From GCA-003244245 sp050699875 (GTDB lineage Bacteria > Actinomycetota > Actinomycetes > Mycobacteriales > Pseudonocardiaceae), in contig JBOHFX010000146.1 of NCBI GenBank assembly GCA_050699875.1, forward strand, positions 18,143-82,142: a DNA stretch of 64,000 nt. Reading direction: 5' to 3'. Numbering within the stretch: the stretch's first letter is position 1; every line of letters starts with the position of its first letter. Of this stretch, positions 24,682 to 32,745 are shown one piece after another. A program made the position numbers and the translations under genes. The notes below the pieces were generated by a model. That model was not told the origin of the DNA and did not search any database. It was given only the letters and a program-made list of their open reading frames with translations.

Positions 24682-25255
24682 TACGGATCTTCCTCCGGGG
24701 TCGGGCTGCCGAACCGGCAACGATGTGGCCCACAGCAACCATAACCGCGGGGTAGACCAGGTAGCCGAGACGGCTGGTCGGCAGCACGAGCGCGGCGATG
24801 GTCTCGGCCAGGGCCAGGAAGGTAAACGCGTTCGTGAGGTCCCAGGGCGGGCGACGGAGGAGCCACCCGGCGAGGCTCAGGACGGTCCCGCCGAGCAACG
24901 CCAGACCTACGATGCGGGCGGTGGGGCCGGCACCGGCGAGCAACACCCCCGGAGTCGGGGTGGTGGCCGGCGAGGCGATCTGGCTCGCCGCCAGCGGGAA
25001 GCCGGCCATCTGACGGACCGCCGACGCCCCGGTCGGACCGAGGAGCACCGGGAGCAGCACCGCTGCGACGGTCGTCACGACGACGAGGGCACACCGCCAC
25101 GCCGCGGCGGATCCGGCCAGCACCGCGAGCAACGCCACCCCCACCACGACGCCGGGCCATGCCGACTGCTTGAGCACTGCGGCGACACCGAGTGCGAGCC
25201 CGGCAGTCACCGGTGGGGCCCATGCGAGCAGGGCGTGGTCGTGGTGCTGCGCCAT
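24599..25255 (-). pseudogene. N-terminally truncated GT87-like membrane glycosyltransferase
   Basis: The minus frame encodes about 150 residues of hydrophobic membrane protein: LLAWAPPVTAGLALGVAAVL, KQSAWPGVVVGVALLAVLAG, GWLLRRPPWDLTNAFTFLAL, then VLPTSRLGYLVYPAVMVAVG. This matches the C-terminal half of GT87 (DUF2029) mannosyl- or arabinosyltransferases, including the KQ-WP and GYLVYP motifs. The catalytic N-terminal half is missing. The frame runs past its natural end into the antisense of the DUF4185 gene. On the other side it abuts, and slightly overlaps, the histidine kinase. It is probably a deletion remnant, although a short expressed protein from ATG 25255 cannot be excluded. Confidence 0.6.
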
Positions 25256-26185
25256 CACACCCCTGCCGTCGCGCTCGTCGGCACCGTCGTGGTGGCTGTC
25301 GCGGTCGCGTCGTGGGGTCGCGACGGCGGGCTTGACAGCGGGCGCTGGATCGCTGAGCTGTTCGTCGCGGCCACTGCCACTGCCACTGCTACTGCCACTG
25401 CCACTGCCACTGCCACTGCCACTGTCACTGCTACTGCCACTGCTACTGCCACCGCTGCCGTGGCCGGGGTGACCCTGGCTCGGCGCAGCCGCCGGGAAGC
25501 GGCGCGCGCCGACGCTTTGCGGCGCGAACTGGAGATCGCTGCGCAGCGGCGGGACGCGATCCTGGCCGAGCGGGCTCGGATCGCTCGCGAACTGCACGAT
25601 CTTGTCGCACACTCGGTGTCGGTGATCGCGGCGCTGTCCGAGACCGCGCCCTTCAGCGTCGACGACCTGCCGCCCGCAGGCAGGCAACGGTTCGTCGAGA
25701 TCGCCACCACGGCCCGCGGCGCGCTGGGGGAGTTGCGTGACCTGCTGTCAGTCCTGCGCCGCGACGACTCCGTGAGCCCCGGTCTCGGCCGCGATCCCGT
25801 GCCCGATCTGCAGGGCATCCACCGGCTGGTCGACGAGCACCGCCGCGCCGGTGGGACTGTCGAGCTCAGCACCGAAGGAGAGCTGTCCGGGGTGCCCATC
25901 GCCGTCGAGATCGCCGCGCATCGCATCGTGCAGGAGGCGTTGACCAACGTCCGCCGGCACACCCGCGGAGCCCATGCCAGCGTGGTGCTCACCCGCGCTG
26001 CGGACCGGCTGCTGGTTCGGGTACGGGACACCGGGCCCCGGCTGGGCGAGGCGACCGGCTCCGGGCACGGCCTGCTCGGGATGCATGAGTGTGCCGCGGC
26101 CCTGACTGGCACCCTGCAAGCAGGTCCAGACGGCGACGGCTTCCAGGTCAGCGCCGCTCTTCCGCTGGAAGGGTGCAGGTCGTGA
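25235..26185 (+). CDS. NarL-type sensor histidine kinase, probably degenerate
   Basis: A kinase of 316 residues if started at GTG 25235. The membrane part is reduced to one hydrophobic segment (VALVGTVVVAVAVASW) and an (Ala-Thr) run encoded by a GCCACT expansion. The HisKA_3 domain is present: ILAERARIARELHDLVAHSV, with His as the phosphoacceptor, then ARGALGELRDLLSVLRRD. The ATPase domain has the N box EALTNVRRHTR and HGLLGMHECAAAL. The G1 box reads RVRDTGPRL rather than the usual DDG-G, so activity is doubtful. Its partner response regulator, overlapping by 4 bp (GTGA), is a pseudogene. Most related kinases have four or more membrane helices. Confidence 0.6.
   Translation: MVVVLRHHTPAVALVGTVVVAVAVASWGRDGGLDSGRWIAELFVAATATATATATATATATATVTATATATATAAVAGVTLARRSRREAARADALRRELEIAAQRRDAILAERARIARELHDLVAHSVSVIAALSETAPFSVDDLPPAGRQRFVEIATTARGALGELRDLLSVLRRDDSVSPGLGRDPVPDLQGIHRLVDEHRRAGGTVELSTEGELSGVPIAVEIAAHRIVQEALTNVRRHTRGAHASVVLTRAADRLLVRVRDTGPRLGEATGSGHGLLGMHECAAALTGTLQAGPDGDGFQVSAALPLEGCRS
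25370..25453 (+). repeat. GCCACT hexanucleotide expansion inside the kinase gene
   Basis: Fourteen units of GCCACT or single-base variants (GCTACT, GTCACT, GCCACC) run without frame change and encode (Ala-Thr)n with one Val. Variation in copy number would lengthen or shorten the protein by two residues per unit without shifting the frame. The tract occupies the place where related kinases have a transmembrane helix. Confidence 0.9.
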
Positions 26186-26722
26186 TCCGCGTCGTGGTGG
26201 CTGAGGACCACAGCGCTGTGCGTGCCGGCTTCGTCGCGCTGCTGTCTGCGCCCGACGACCTCGAGGTGGTCGGTCAGGCCGCCGACGGCGCCCACGCCGT
26301 CGAGGTCATGGCCCGTACCTATCCCGACGTCGTCGTGATGGACATCCGCATGCCGCGCCTCGACGGCATCGAAGCCACCCGCGCATCAGCACCGCTCATC
26401 CCGGCACCCGCGTGCTCGTGCTGACCACGTTCGACCTCGACGAGTACGTCCACGAGGCGCTGCGCGCGGGCGCCAGCGGCTTCCTGCCAAGGATGCGACC
26501 GCGGACGAGCTCATCACCGGCGTCCGGGTCGTCGCCCGAGGTGACGCGTTGCTCGCGCCTACCGCTACCCGGCGCTTGATCGCCACCTACCTACGTCACC
26601 AGCCGGCTACCCCGACTGCAGTACTCGACCACCTCACCGACCGCGAACGTGACGTCCTGCGACAGATCGGCCTCGGGCGCAGCAACACAGAGATCGCCGC
26701 CGAGTTCGTCGTGAGTGAGAAC
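26182..26722 (+). pseudogene. Response regulator (NarL/FixJ type), two frameshifts and truncated end
   Basis: GTG 26182 overlaps the kinase stop. The first frame gives a good receiver start: VIRVVVAEDHSAVRAGFVAL and YPDVVVMDIRMPRLDGIEAT with the phosphoacceptor Asp. After about 26385 the frame shifts: STAHPGTRVLVLTTFDLDEY, VHEALRAGASGFL. After about 26490 it shifts again: KDATADELITGVRVVARGD, then LTDRERDVLRQIGLGRSNTE, IAAEFVVSE. The last recognition helix and the C-terminus (normally about 25 residues) are missing. The sequence passes straight into the SOS box of imuA'. Each frameshift would stop translation early, so no functional regulator is expected. Confidence 0.85.
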
Positions 26723-26742
26723 CCCAGAATGCGGCAAGAGTA

Positions 26743-26758
26743 TCGAACATGTGTTCTA
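26743..26758. promoter_or_regulatory. LexA (SOS) box of imuA'
   Basis: TCGAACATGTGTTCTA matches the actinobacterial SOS consensus TCGAAC-N4-GTTCGA in 11 of 12 fixed positions. A -10-like hexamer TACTGT (26759-26764) abuts it, so LexA bound here would block RNA polymerase. The imuA' start is 98 bp downstream. The same arrangement precedes imuB and dnaE2. Confidence 0.9.
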
Positions 26759-26856
26759 TACTGTTGGCGACGCTGTCGCCCCGCAGCGGATCCGGGTGCG
26801 GCCAGCCCAGCAGTTAGGCGTCGGCATGCATTCACCGGGTGGGAGGAGGCCGCCGG

Positions 26857-27609
26857 ATGGCGGGTGGGAGCGTTGCGTCGGTGCTGCAGCGGGTGCCGGT
26901 GGCACCCGCATCGACGCTGGTTGAACGGCTCGACGTCCCCGGCGGCCGCCCGCCGTTCCCGGTGGTCGAACCATTCGCGCCGCTACTACCCGGCGGTGGG
27001 CTGCGCCGGGGGTCCGTGATCGCGGTGCACGGCTCGACAGCGTTGCTGCTGGCGCTGCTGGCCGCGGCCACCACGCAGGGGGCTTGGGCCGCGGTGGTCG
27101 GCGTCGACGACCTCGGGGTGCTGGCTGCGGCCGAGGCGGGGGTGGTGGTGCGGCGGTTGGCGCTGGTCCCGCGGCCTGGGCCGGATCCGGCACCAGTGGC
27201 CGCGGCCCTGCTCGACGGGGTGGGTCTGGTGGCGCTGGCCGGCGCGGACCGGTTGCCCTCCGGGGCGCGGCGATCCCTGGCCGCCAGGGCCCGGCAGCGC
27301 GGATCGGTACTGCTCCCGCTCGGTCGATGGCCAGGCGCGGACGTCGAGCTGAACTGCCGTGCCGAAGCCTGGCACGGTGCCGAGGCTGGGCATGGGCGGT
27401 TGCGCAGCCGCGAGGTGGTCGTCCGCGCGGTGGGTCGCGGTGCGGCGGCCCAGCCTCGCACCGCTCGCTTGCTGCTGCCCGGTCCCGGTGGTGCGGTGGC
27501 GGCCCCATCCGCCACTCAGTCCGGGACAAAGGACATAGGGGACAATCGTCTGCAGGAGCGTGCTTGGCTGGTGCACGACGGTGGGATCGCAGTGGGGATC
27601 GTGGGCTAG
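26857..27609 (+). CDS. imuA': SOS mutasome accessory protein ImuA'
   Basis: A 250-residue protein with a RecA-like core lacking a proper Walker A: LLPGGGLRRGSVIAVHGSTA, LAAATTQGAWAAVVGVDDLG, LALVPRPGPDPAPVAAALLD, then ELNCRAEAWHGAEAGHGRLR. In M. tuberculosis the ImuA' counterpart (Rv3395c) works with ImuB and DnaE2 in damage-induced mutagenesis and is needed for polymerase access. ATG 26857 is chosen over GTG 26839 because GGGAGGAGG ends about 7 bases upstream. It has its own LexA box and is not followed by imuB: about 5 kb of other genes intervene. Confidence 0.88.
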   Translation: MAGGSVASVLQRVPVAPASTLVERLDVPGGRPPFPVVEPFAPLLPGGGLRRGSVIAVHGSTALLLALLAAATTQGAWAAVVGVDDLGVLAAAEAGVVVRRLALVPRPGPDPAPVAAALLDGVGLVALAGADRLPSGARRSLAARARQRGSVLLPLGRWPGADVELNCRAEAWHGAEAGHGRLRSREVVVRAVGRGAAAQPRTARLLLPGPGGAVAAPSATQSGTKDIGDNRLQERAWLVHDGGIAVGIVG

Positions 27610-27655
27610 CTGCAACGGCACGTCCCTCCCATCCTGTCCCATGGAGGAGGCGTAC

Positions 27656-28285
27656 ATGCCTGACGACGAACAGCAGCCGGAGATCACCGACGATCAGCGG
27701 GGGCGGACGGTGGATCGGCTTCAGGGCCACGTGGGCAGAGGTGACCTCACGCTCGCCGAATTCGAGGACCGGGTGCAACGGGCGCTGACGGCGCAGACCT
27801 CGGGAGAACTGGAGCGGGTTACCGATGGGTTACCGGCCGAGGGGACGCCTCGACCTACCCGGCGCCCGGCGCGACGCTGGCTGGTGTCAGTGTTCGGTGG
27901 CTCGACCACCAGAGGCCGCTGGCGGGTAGCTAGCCGGCTGCGGACGGTGAGCGTGTTCGGTGGCTCGGACATCGACCTGCGCGGAGCGGAGATCGACGGC
28001 GAGGAGATCACGATCGTCGCGACCGCAATCTGTGGCGGCGACACCATTTACCTGCCGGACAGTGTGGATGTGGAGCTGAGTGGTGGTGCGCTTCTCGGCG
28101 GCAACGACCTCCATGGCAGCGCCCATCGTCCGCGTCCGGGCGCTCCACTGGTCCGCGTGAGGGCCTATTCCCTGATGGGTGGAGTTGAGGTGTACCGGGT
28201 GCCGCCGGAGGGTGCAGCATTGTCCTTGCGGAACACTCGACGGCTCGCCAAAGGCGAGCAGCCGCAGCACCGTGAACTTCAGTAG
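27656..28285 (+). CDS. DUF1707 and LiaF-like C-terminal domain protein
   Basis: A 209-residue cytoplasmic protein. The N-terminal DUF1707 domain (SHOCT-like helical hairpin) reads RTVDRLQGHVGRGDLTLAEF and EDRVQRALTAQTSGELERVT. After a basic linker come two beta-rich cell-wall-stress type motifs, WLVSVFGGSTTRGRWRVASR and TVSVFGGSDIDLRGAEI, then YSLMGGVEVYRVPPEG. These repeats are typical of the LiaF-like C-terminal domain (DUF2154). No membrane helix is seen. ATG 27656 follows GGAGGAGG. It lies 46 bp after imuA' and could be read from the SOS promoter, though no functional link is known. Confidence 0.85.
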   Translation: MPDDEQQPEITDDQRGRTVDRLQGHVGRGDLTLAEFEDRVQRALTAQTSGELERVTDGLPAEGTPRPTRRPARRWLVSVFGGSTTRGRWRVASRLRTVSVFGGSDIDLRGAEIDGEEITIVATAICGGDTIYLPDSVDVELSGGALLGGNDLHGSAHRPRPGAPLVRVRAYSLMGGVEVYRVPPEGAALSLRNTRRLAKGEQPQHRELQ

Positions 28286-28296
28286 TCCTATAGGAC

Positions 28297-28422
28297 CTAC
28301 CAGGCGTGCTTGTGCTCGGTCAGAAGTGACGCCACTGTGTCGAGGTACCCGACGACGCTCGCAGCGGCGCCGGTGGCGTCGACGTCGGCGAACCCGCTGA
28401 CTATATCTGGGCGTTGATTCAT
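28297..28422 (-). CDS. Possible short protein or gene fragment (41 aa)
   Basis: A 41-codon frame from ATG 28422 to TAG 28297 reads MNQRPDIVSGFADVDATGAA and ASVVGYLDTVASLLTEHKHA. The pattern DVDATG-----VGYLDTVA resembles the N-terminus of some actinobacterial SAM-dependent methyltransferases, whose catalytic part is absent here. It lies after the DUF1707 gene on the opposite strand and directly downstream of the SDR gene. I regard it as a possible 5' fragment or small gene. It has no clear ribosome site. Confidence 0.3.
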   Translation of the reverse strand: MNQRPDIVSGFADVDATGAAASVVGYLDTVASLLTEHKHAW

Positions 28423-28525
28423 GATCGTGATCCTCGCGATCGGGGTTGGAGATCAAGCCGCTGCGATGCGACGGGGACCGGGCCCGCCCGTGCCGCAGGC
28501 GGGCCCGGCAGGGGTGCCGGGAGGG

Positions 28526-29302
28526 TCAGCTGGGCTGGCGGGTGGGCATGATCGTGACCTGCTGGAGGTTCGCGCGCGGCGGCAGCGTGGCGATGAAGCC
28601 GACGGTTTCGGCGATGTCCTGCGGCGTGAGCCACTCCATCGTCTTCTTGGCGCCCTCCAGCCACTGAAGGGCACCGTCGTCGGTGACGTGGCTCTGCAGC
28701 TCGGTACCGACGATGCCCGGCTCGAGCGCGGACACCCGGACGTTCTTGGCGCCCAGCTCGACACGCAGATGACGCGAGAGATGGGTGACGTACGCCTTGG
28801 TGCCGGAGTAGACGGCGAAATTCGGGAAGATGTTCTGCGCCGCGATCGACGAGGTGTTGATCAAGTCGGCCACCCCACCCTCACCGGCAGCCTTGACCAA
28901 CTGCGAGGTGAACGCGCCGATGACGTTCATCAGCCCGGTGATGTTGAGGTCGATCTGGCGCTGCCACTGATCGGCGGCCAGCTCCTCGATCGGGGCGGGC
29001 AGCATGACGCCCGCGTTGTTGAACAGCAGGTCGGCGCCGCCCAGCTCGGCCGCCACCCGGCCGCTAGCCGACCGCACCGCCGCGGCATCGGTCACGTCAA
29101 CGGCGATCGCCAGGGCGCTACCGCCGTTCTTCTCGATCCGGGAGACCAGCTCGTCCAGCCGGTCCGCGCGCCGGGCCAGGACGGCGACGCGCGCGCCCAG
29201 CCCCGCCAGGTGTTCGGCCGAGGCCTCGCCGATGCCGCTGGAGGCGCCGGTGACGACCGCCACGCGGCCGGTCAGGGGCTTGGTAAGGGTTTCCGTGGGC
29301 AT
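28526..29302 (-). CDS. Short-chain dehydrogenase/reductase
   Basis: A classical SDR of 258 residues. The cofactor motif TGASSGIG is near residue 17, with the basic RRADR turn (likely NADP preference). NNAGV and the catalytic Ser (TSSIAAQN) and YSGTKAYVTHLSRHL (Tyr-x3-Lys) are present, and the C-terminal ALEPGIVGTELQSHV is normal. The substrate cannot be deduced. ATG 29302 is preceded by GGAAGG at 8 bases, better than an upstream ATG 29311. It is divergent from an XRE regulator, a pairing common in actinobacteria where the regulator controls the SDR. Its leader contains a nested inverted repeat (29318-29396). Confidence 0.9.
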   Translation of the reverse strand: MPTETLTKPLTGRVAVVTGASSGIGEASAEHLAGLGARVAVLARRADRLDELVSRIEKNGGSALAIAVDVTDAAAVRSASGRVAAELGGADLLFNNAGVMLPAPIEELAADQWQRQIDLNITGLMNVIGAFTSQLVKAAGEGGVADLINTSSIAAQNIFPNFAVYSGTKAYVTHLSRHLRVELGAKNVRVSALEPGIVGTELQSHVTDDGALQWLEGAKKTMEWLTPQDIAETVGFIATLPPRANLQQVTIMPTRQPS

Positions 29303-29317
29303 GCAGCACACCTTCCG

Positions 29318-29396
29318 AAGGGAGATGAATCAAGGGGTGGGATCGTGGCCGACAGTCATCGGCCACGCATCCAGCACACCACCCCTGAACTCCCTT
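29318..29396. promoter_or_regulatory. Nested inverted repeat in the SDR/XRE divergent region
   Basis: Three inverted pairs are nested: aagggag/ctccctt (29318-29324, 29390-29396), aggggtgg/ccacccct (29333-29340, 29379-29386) and cgtggccga/tcggccacg (29344-29352, 29359-29367). All centre near 29357. Transcribed with the SDR gene, this would form a long hairpin close to its start codon. As DNA it could be an operator array for the divergent XRE regulator. Confidence 0.7.
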
Positions 29397-29501
29397 TACG
29401 GGGCTTGAGCAGGCCCTGAGCAGGCAGGTACCGGGAACGCAGGTACTGGCAGGGCCACCCAGCGAGGAGTGCGCCACACATGGCTGACTCACACTGGGTG
29501 C

Positions 29502-30374
29502 ATGGACCGTAGTAGCGAGATCGCCGACTTTCTGCGCTCCCGTCGCGCCCGGATCACCCCCGACCGGGCGGGGCTGGCAGAGGACGGCCGCGCCCGGCGG
29601 GTGCCCGGACTGCGCCGCGACGAGCTCGCCCGCCTCGCCAGCGTGAGCACCGAGTACTACACCCGTCTCGAACAAGGCCGCGCCGGAACCCCCTCCCCGG
29701 AGGTCGTCGATGCCCTCGCACGCGCGCTCCAGCTCGATCTCGCGGAGCGCGAGCACCTCACTGACCTGCTGGCACGGCCCACACCCGCCCGCCGTACCCC
29801 CACCGGTCCGCAGCGGGTCCGTCCAGGCCTGCACCTCATGCTCCAGACCCTGGAGCATGTCCCCGCCTTCATCATCGGCCGGCGCACCGACGTGCTGGCC
29901 ACCAACCGGCTGGCGCGCGCGGTCCTGACTGACTTCGACGCCCTCCCCGCCCCACAGCGCAACCTCGCCCGCTACTACCTCCTGGCCCCCGACGCCCGTG
30001 ACCGCGTTGGAGACTGGGCACAGGTCGCCGCCGAGACCGTTGCCATGCTCCGCCTCGAAGCGGGCCGCCACCCGCACGACCGGCGGCTCGCCGACCTCGT
30101 GGGAGAGCTCACGCTGCGTTCACCCGAATTCACCACCTGGTGGAACGACCACCGCGTCCTGCGCCGCACCCACGGCACCAAGCACTACCACCACCCCGTA
30201 GTCGGCGATCTCCGCTTCGCCTACGAGTCCTTCCAGCCTCCCGGCGACCCCGACCAAACCCTGTGCGTCTACAACGCCGAACCCGGCTCCGCCACCGCCG
30301 AGGCCCTGCGGTTGCTGAGCAGTTGGACAACCCCCGGCGCCCAGGTGCACACCCCGTCCGAAGACGCACGGTGA
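29502..30374 (+). CDS. XRE-family regulator with MmyB-like ligand-binding domain
   Basis: A 290-residue regulator. The N-terminal helix-turn-helix reads RRVPGLRRDELARLASVSTE, YYTRLEQGRAGTPSPEVVDA. The C-terminal domain, starting near PGLHLMLQTLEHVPAFIIGR, carries the MmyB-type hydrophobic pocket with DVLATNRLARAVLTDF, ARYYLLAPDARD and WWNDHRVLRRTHGTKHYHHP. MmyB-type domains are thought to bind a fatty acid or other lipid. It is divergent from the SDR gene and probably represses it. Start ATG 29502 (MDRSSEIADFLRSRRARI) is more typical than the upstream frame extension. Confidence 0.9.
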   Translation: MDRSSEIADFLRSRRARITPDRAGLAEDGRARRVPGLRRDELARLASVSTEYYTRLEQGRAGTPSPEVVDALARALQLDLAEREHLTDLLARPTPARRTPTGPQRVRPGLHLMLQTLEHVPAFIIGRRTDVLATNRLARAVLTDFDALPAPQRNLARYYLLAPDARDRVGDWAQVAAETVAMLRLEAGRHPHDRRLADLVGELTLRSPEFTTWWNDHRVLRRTHGTKHYHHPVVGDLRFAYESFQPPGDPDQTLCVYNAEPGSATAEALRLLSSWTTPGAQVHTPSEDAR

Positions 30375-31685
30375 GCACCGAAACCCTGCCCCCGGAGGAT
30401 TTGTGCAGGTCAGCCCCGCGGTGCATCACTCGTGCGTCATGGGGCACGGCCAGGTGCCTCGCCGATGCTGTAGCTCCCACCGGAGGGACCGTGTTGACTT
30501 GTGTGTGATCACGCCCCGGCGCCGGGTTGACCGCTGAGCTTGTGTCTTTCTCCAGATCGCTCCGCTTCTATCAGTCCGGCGATCCGCCCGGGGCGCCGTC
30601 CAGCAGTGGACTCGCAAACGGAGCTCAAGCACATGCACCCCCCGGGCGCCGCCCATGACGACACCGACAAACAACGTCACGGCGATGACCAATCCGCCCA
30701 GTTCGCCATCGGGCCCAGCATCCGGCCCACTACGATCATGCCACCCACGGTTCTCGTTGCACGTGGCGACGAGCCGTTGTTCCTCCAGGGCTGGCGAGAC
30801 GAACCAGGGGCGTGTATGGGGTCGGCCGACGCCGTGCCGCTCAGCCGGGAGCCGACACCCCGCAGTGATGCGGGCGAGGCCCTGTGATTTGAAAAGATCG
30901 CGAATTGCTCGCGGAGCTGCCCGGCTCAACACCCGGTATGGCGCACCGGCCATGCGCATCATAGATGGCATGGCCAGTGTGCATTGCGGGCTCCAGCAGG
31001 CCGCTCCACTGTGCCCGCCACGCCCGGTGAACACAGCACGCGAGCACCATGAACGTAGCTCAATGTCATGTAGCTGGGGGTCCAAAGATGGAGGTCGTGT
31101 CGCGCTGCTTCACATATATGGAGTTGGAAGTCCGTGCATGCTGCCCTGACTCGGTGTCGCCTGGGTCGTAACGGCTACCGCGGCAGAAACCCTTGAGACG
31201 GAGGTGCCTGTGGCGCTCGAGAGCGTGACCGAGGACGTTCTCAAGCGACAAACCAGTCTTAGTTGATTTGGGCAGAATGGTGCGGTATGCGCCATGCTTC
31301 AAGCAGATGACTGAGCTGACGACTACAGGTCTGGGCGACGTGGTGCATATGACCACCGGACATGCCAACAGTCCGTCGCGCGATGCTTCGGCGTTTCGAC
31401 TCGTAGGAAGATCACCGAGAGCTGCAGGCCGGAAGACGCGGTCGTGCGTCAGCTCGGCGACTGTGCACTGCTCATCGGCCTGGGACGGCGTATGCACTGC
31501 ATGATCTTGGGCAGATTTGGTGGGTCGCGCAGCTCGGCGCGTCCGCTGCCTCCGCTGTTCGTTGCAGATAGATTAGGGGGAATCGGGTCATCATCCGCCG
31601 ACTAGGCCGCCTGCACTCGGCCGGCGCTGGCGTCCGACAGACCGATCAGCAACTGGTTGACCTGCCGGAAAGAGTGGAGAAGCGG
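30375..31685. other. 1.3-kb region without a recognisable gene
   Basis: Open frames of up to 219 codons exist on both strands, but none has a ribosome site, domain motif or codon use like the flanking genes. Long stretches look less GC-rich than neighbouring genes. A short minus-strand segment near 31602-31664 (VNQLLIGLSDASAGRVQAA, then stop) looks like the end of a coding sequence and may be a remnant. I find no tRNA or small RNA structure. It is probably degenerate DNA left by an old insertion. Confidence 0.4.
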
Positions 31686-32372
31686 ATGGGGCACTCCGCC
31701 CAGCAGCAGCTCATGGACCACTCGCGCGCGCAGCAGGACGTGATAGACGCCTTCCACCGCCTTTACTACGGCCTTCAAGAGCGGACCCGTGAGAACAACT
31801 CCTGGCTCGGCGTGAAGATTTGGAAATGCCCACTGGACCTGTGGGTCTACCAGGAGCTGCTGTATCGGATCCAGCCCGATCTCGTCGTAGAGACCGGCAC
31901 CTACAAAGGCGGTAGCGCCTACTTCATGGCAGGCATCTTCGACCTCATGGGCCACGGTCGTGTCCTCACCGTCGACGTCGACGTCGACAGTGATCGACCC
32001 CAGCATGAGCGAATCGAGTACGTCACCGGGTCATCGGTGGCCTCCTCTGTGCTCGCGCGGGTCCATAAGGAGGCCGCACGCGATGAGACCGTGATGGTCA
32101 TACTCGACTCTGACCACCACCGTGACCATGTGCTCGCCGAGTTGCGGGAGTACTCCAAAATTGTGACGCCGGGCAGTTACCTCATCGTCGAGGACACCAA
32201 CATCAACGGCCACCCCGTCCGAGGGGAGTACGGACCGGGCCCGCGCGAGGCGGTCGAAATCTTCCTCGCCGACACACGCGACTTCGTGCCCGATGCCACG
32301 TGCGAAAAGTTCCTTCTCACCTGGAACGCCGGTGGCTACCTACGTCGGGTGGGACAACCGGCCGACAGGTAG
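31686..32372 (+). CDS. Cephalosporin hydroxylase (CmcI)-family protein, probable SAM methyltransferase fold
   Basis: A 228-residue protein. The segments LGVKIWKCPLDLWVYQELLY, PDLVVETGTYKGGSAYFMAG, GRVLTVDVDVDSDRPQHERI and VMVILDSDHHRDHVLAELRE define the CmcI/RhlB-type methyltransferase-like fold. The C-terminal LIVEDTNINGHPVRGEYGPG and PGPREAVEIFLADTRDFV are family-typical. Known members hydroxylate or methylate antibiotics or O-methylate rhamnose of cell-surface glycolipids. No antibiotic cluster is here, so a sugar or lipid O-methyltransferase role is as likely. ATG 31686 has GGAG upstream; GTG 31674 is an alternative. It sits alone between imuA' and imuB. Confidence 0.82.
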   Translation: MGHSAQQQLMDHSRAQQDVIDAFHRLYYGLQERTRENNSWLGVKIWKCPLDLWVYQELLYRIQPDLVVETGTYKGGSAYFMAGIFDLMGHGRVLTVDVDVDSDRPQHERIEYVTGSSVASSVLARVHKEAARDETVMVILDSDHHRDHVLAELREYSKIVTPGSYLIVEDTNINGHPVRGEYGPGPREAVEIFLADTRDFVPDATCEKFLLTWNAGGYLRRVGQPADR

Positions 32373-32725
32373 ACGGAAGATTGATCCTCTCCGCGGATGT
32401 CCCCTGCATCAGTCCACTTCCGGGACCCGTGACCAGGACCCGGACAGTGAGGCAACAGTGGCCAACCTAATGATGCCGACGTTGCGGGATCCACCTGAAC
32501 GCATGCCGGAAAGAGACCATGCCCTCACGCCGCCACCCTCACGGCATGCACTCACATGCCGCTGACCGGCCTGTGGTCACCAACCGATGCAGTTGTCCAT
32601 CGACACGCCGGGTGACGGCCATGAACGCGGTTCGTCTCCAACCCAGCTGTATGGGTCAAGAGACAACCACCCCGCGGCGCTGTGGCTTGACGGCGCCGGT
32701 CGCATGGGTTTCACTTGAACAATGA
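32373..32725. other. 353-bp gap before the imuB SOS box
   Basis: No gene or clear structure is seen. Open frames are short and lack ribosome sites. The only signal is at the end, where the LexA box begins at 32726. Confidence 0.5.
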
Positions 32726-32741
32726 TCGAACATGTGTTCGA
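32726..32741. promoter_or_regulatory. LexA (SOS) box of imuB
   Basis: TCGAACATGTGTTCGA fits TCGAAC-N4-GTTCGA at all 12 fixed positions. The hexamer TACAGT (32742-32747) directly follows and is the likely -10 element. By that placement transcription would begin around 32754-32755, where in-frame GTG codons of imuB lie. Confidence 0.95.
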
Positions 32742-32745
32742 TACA

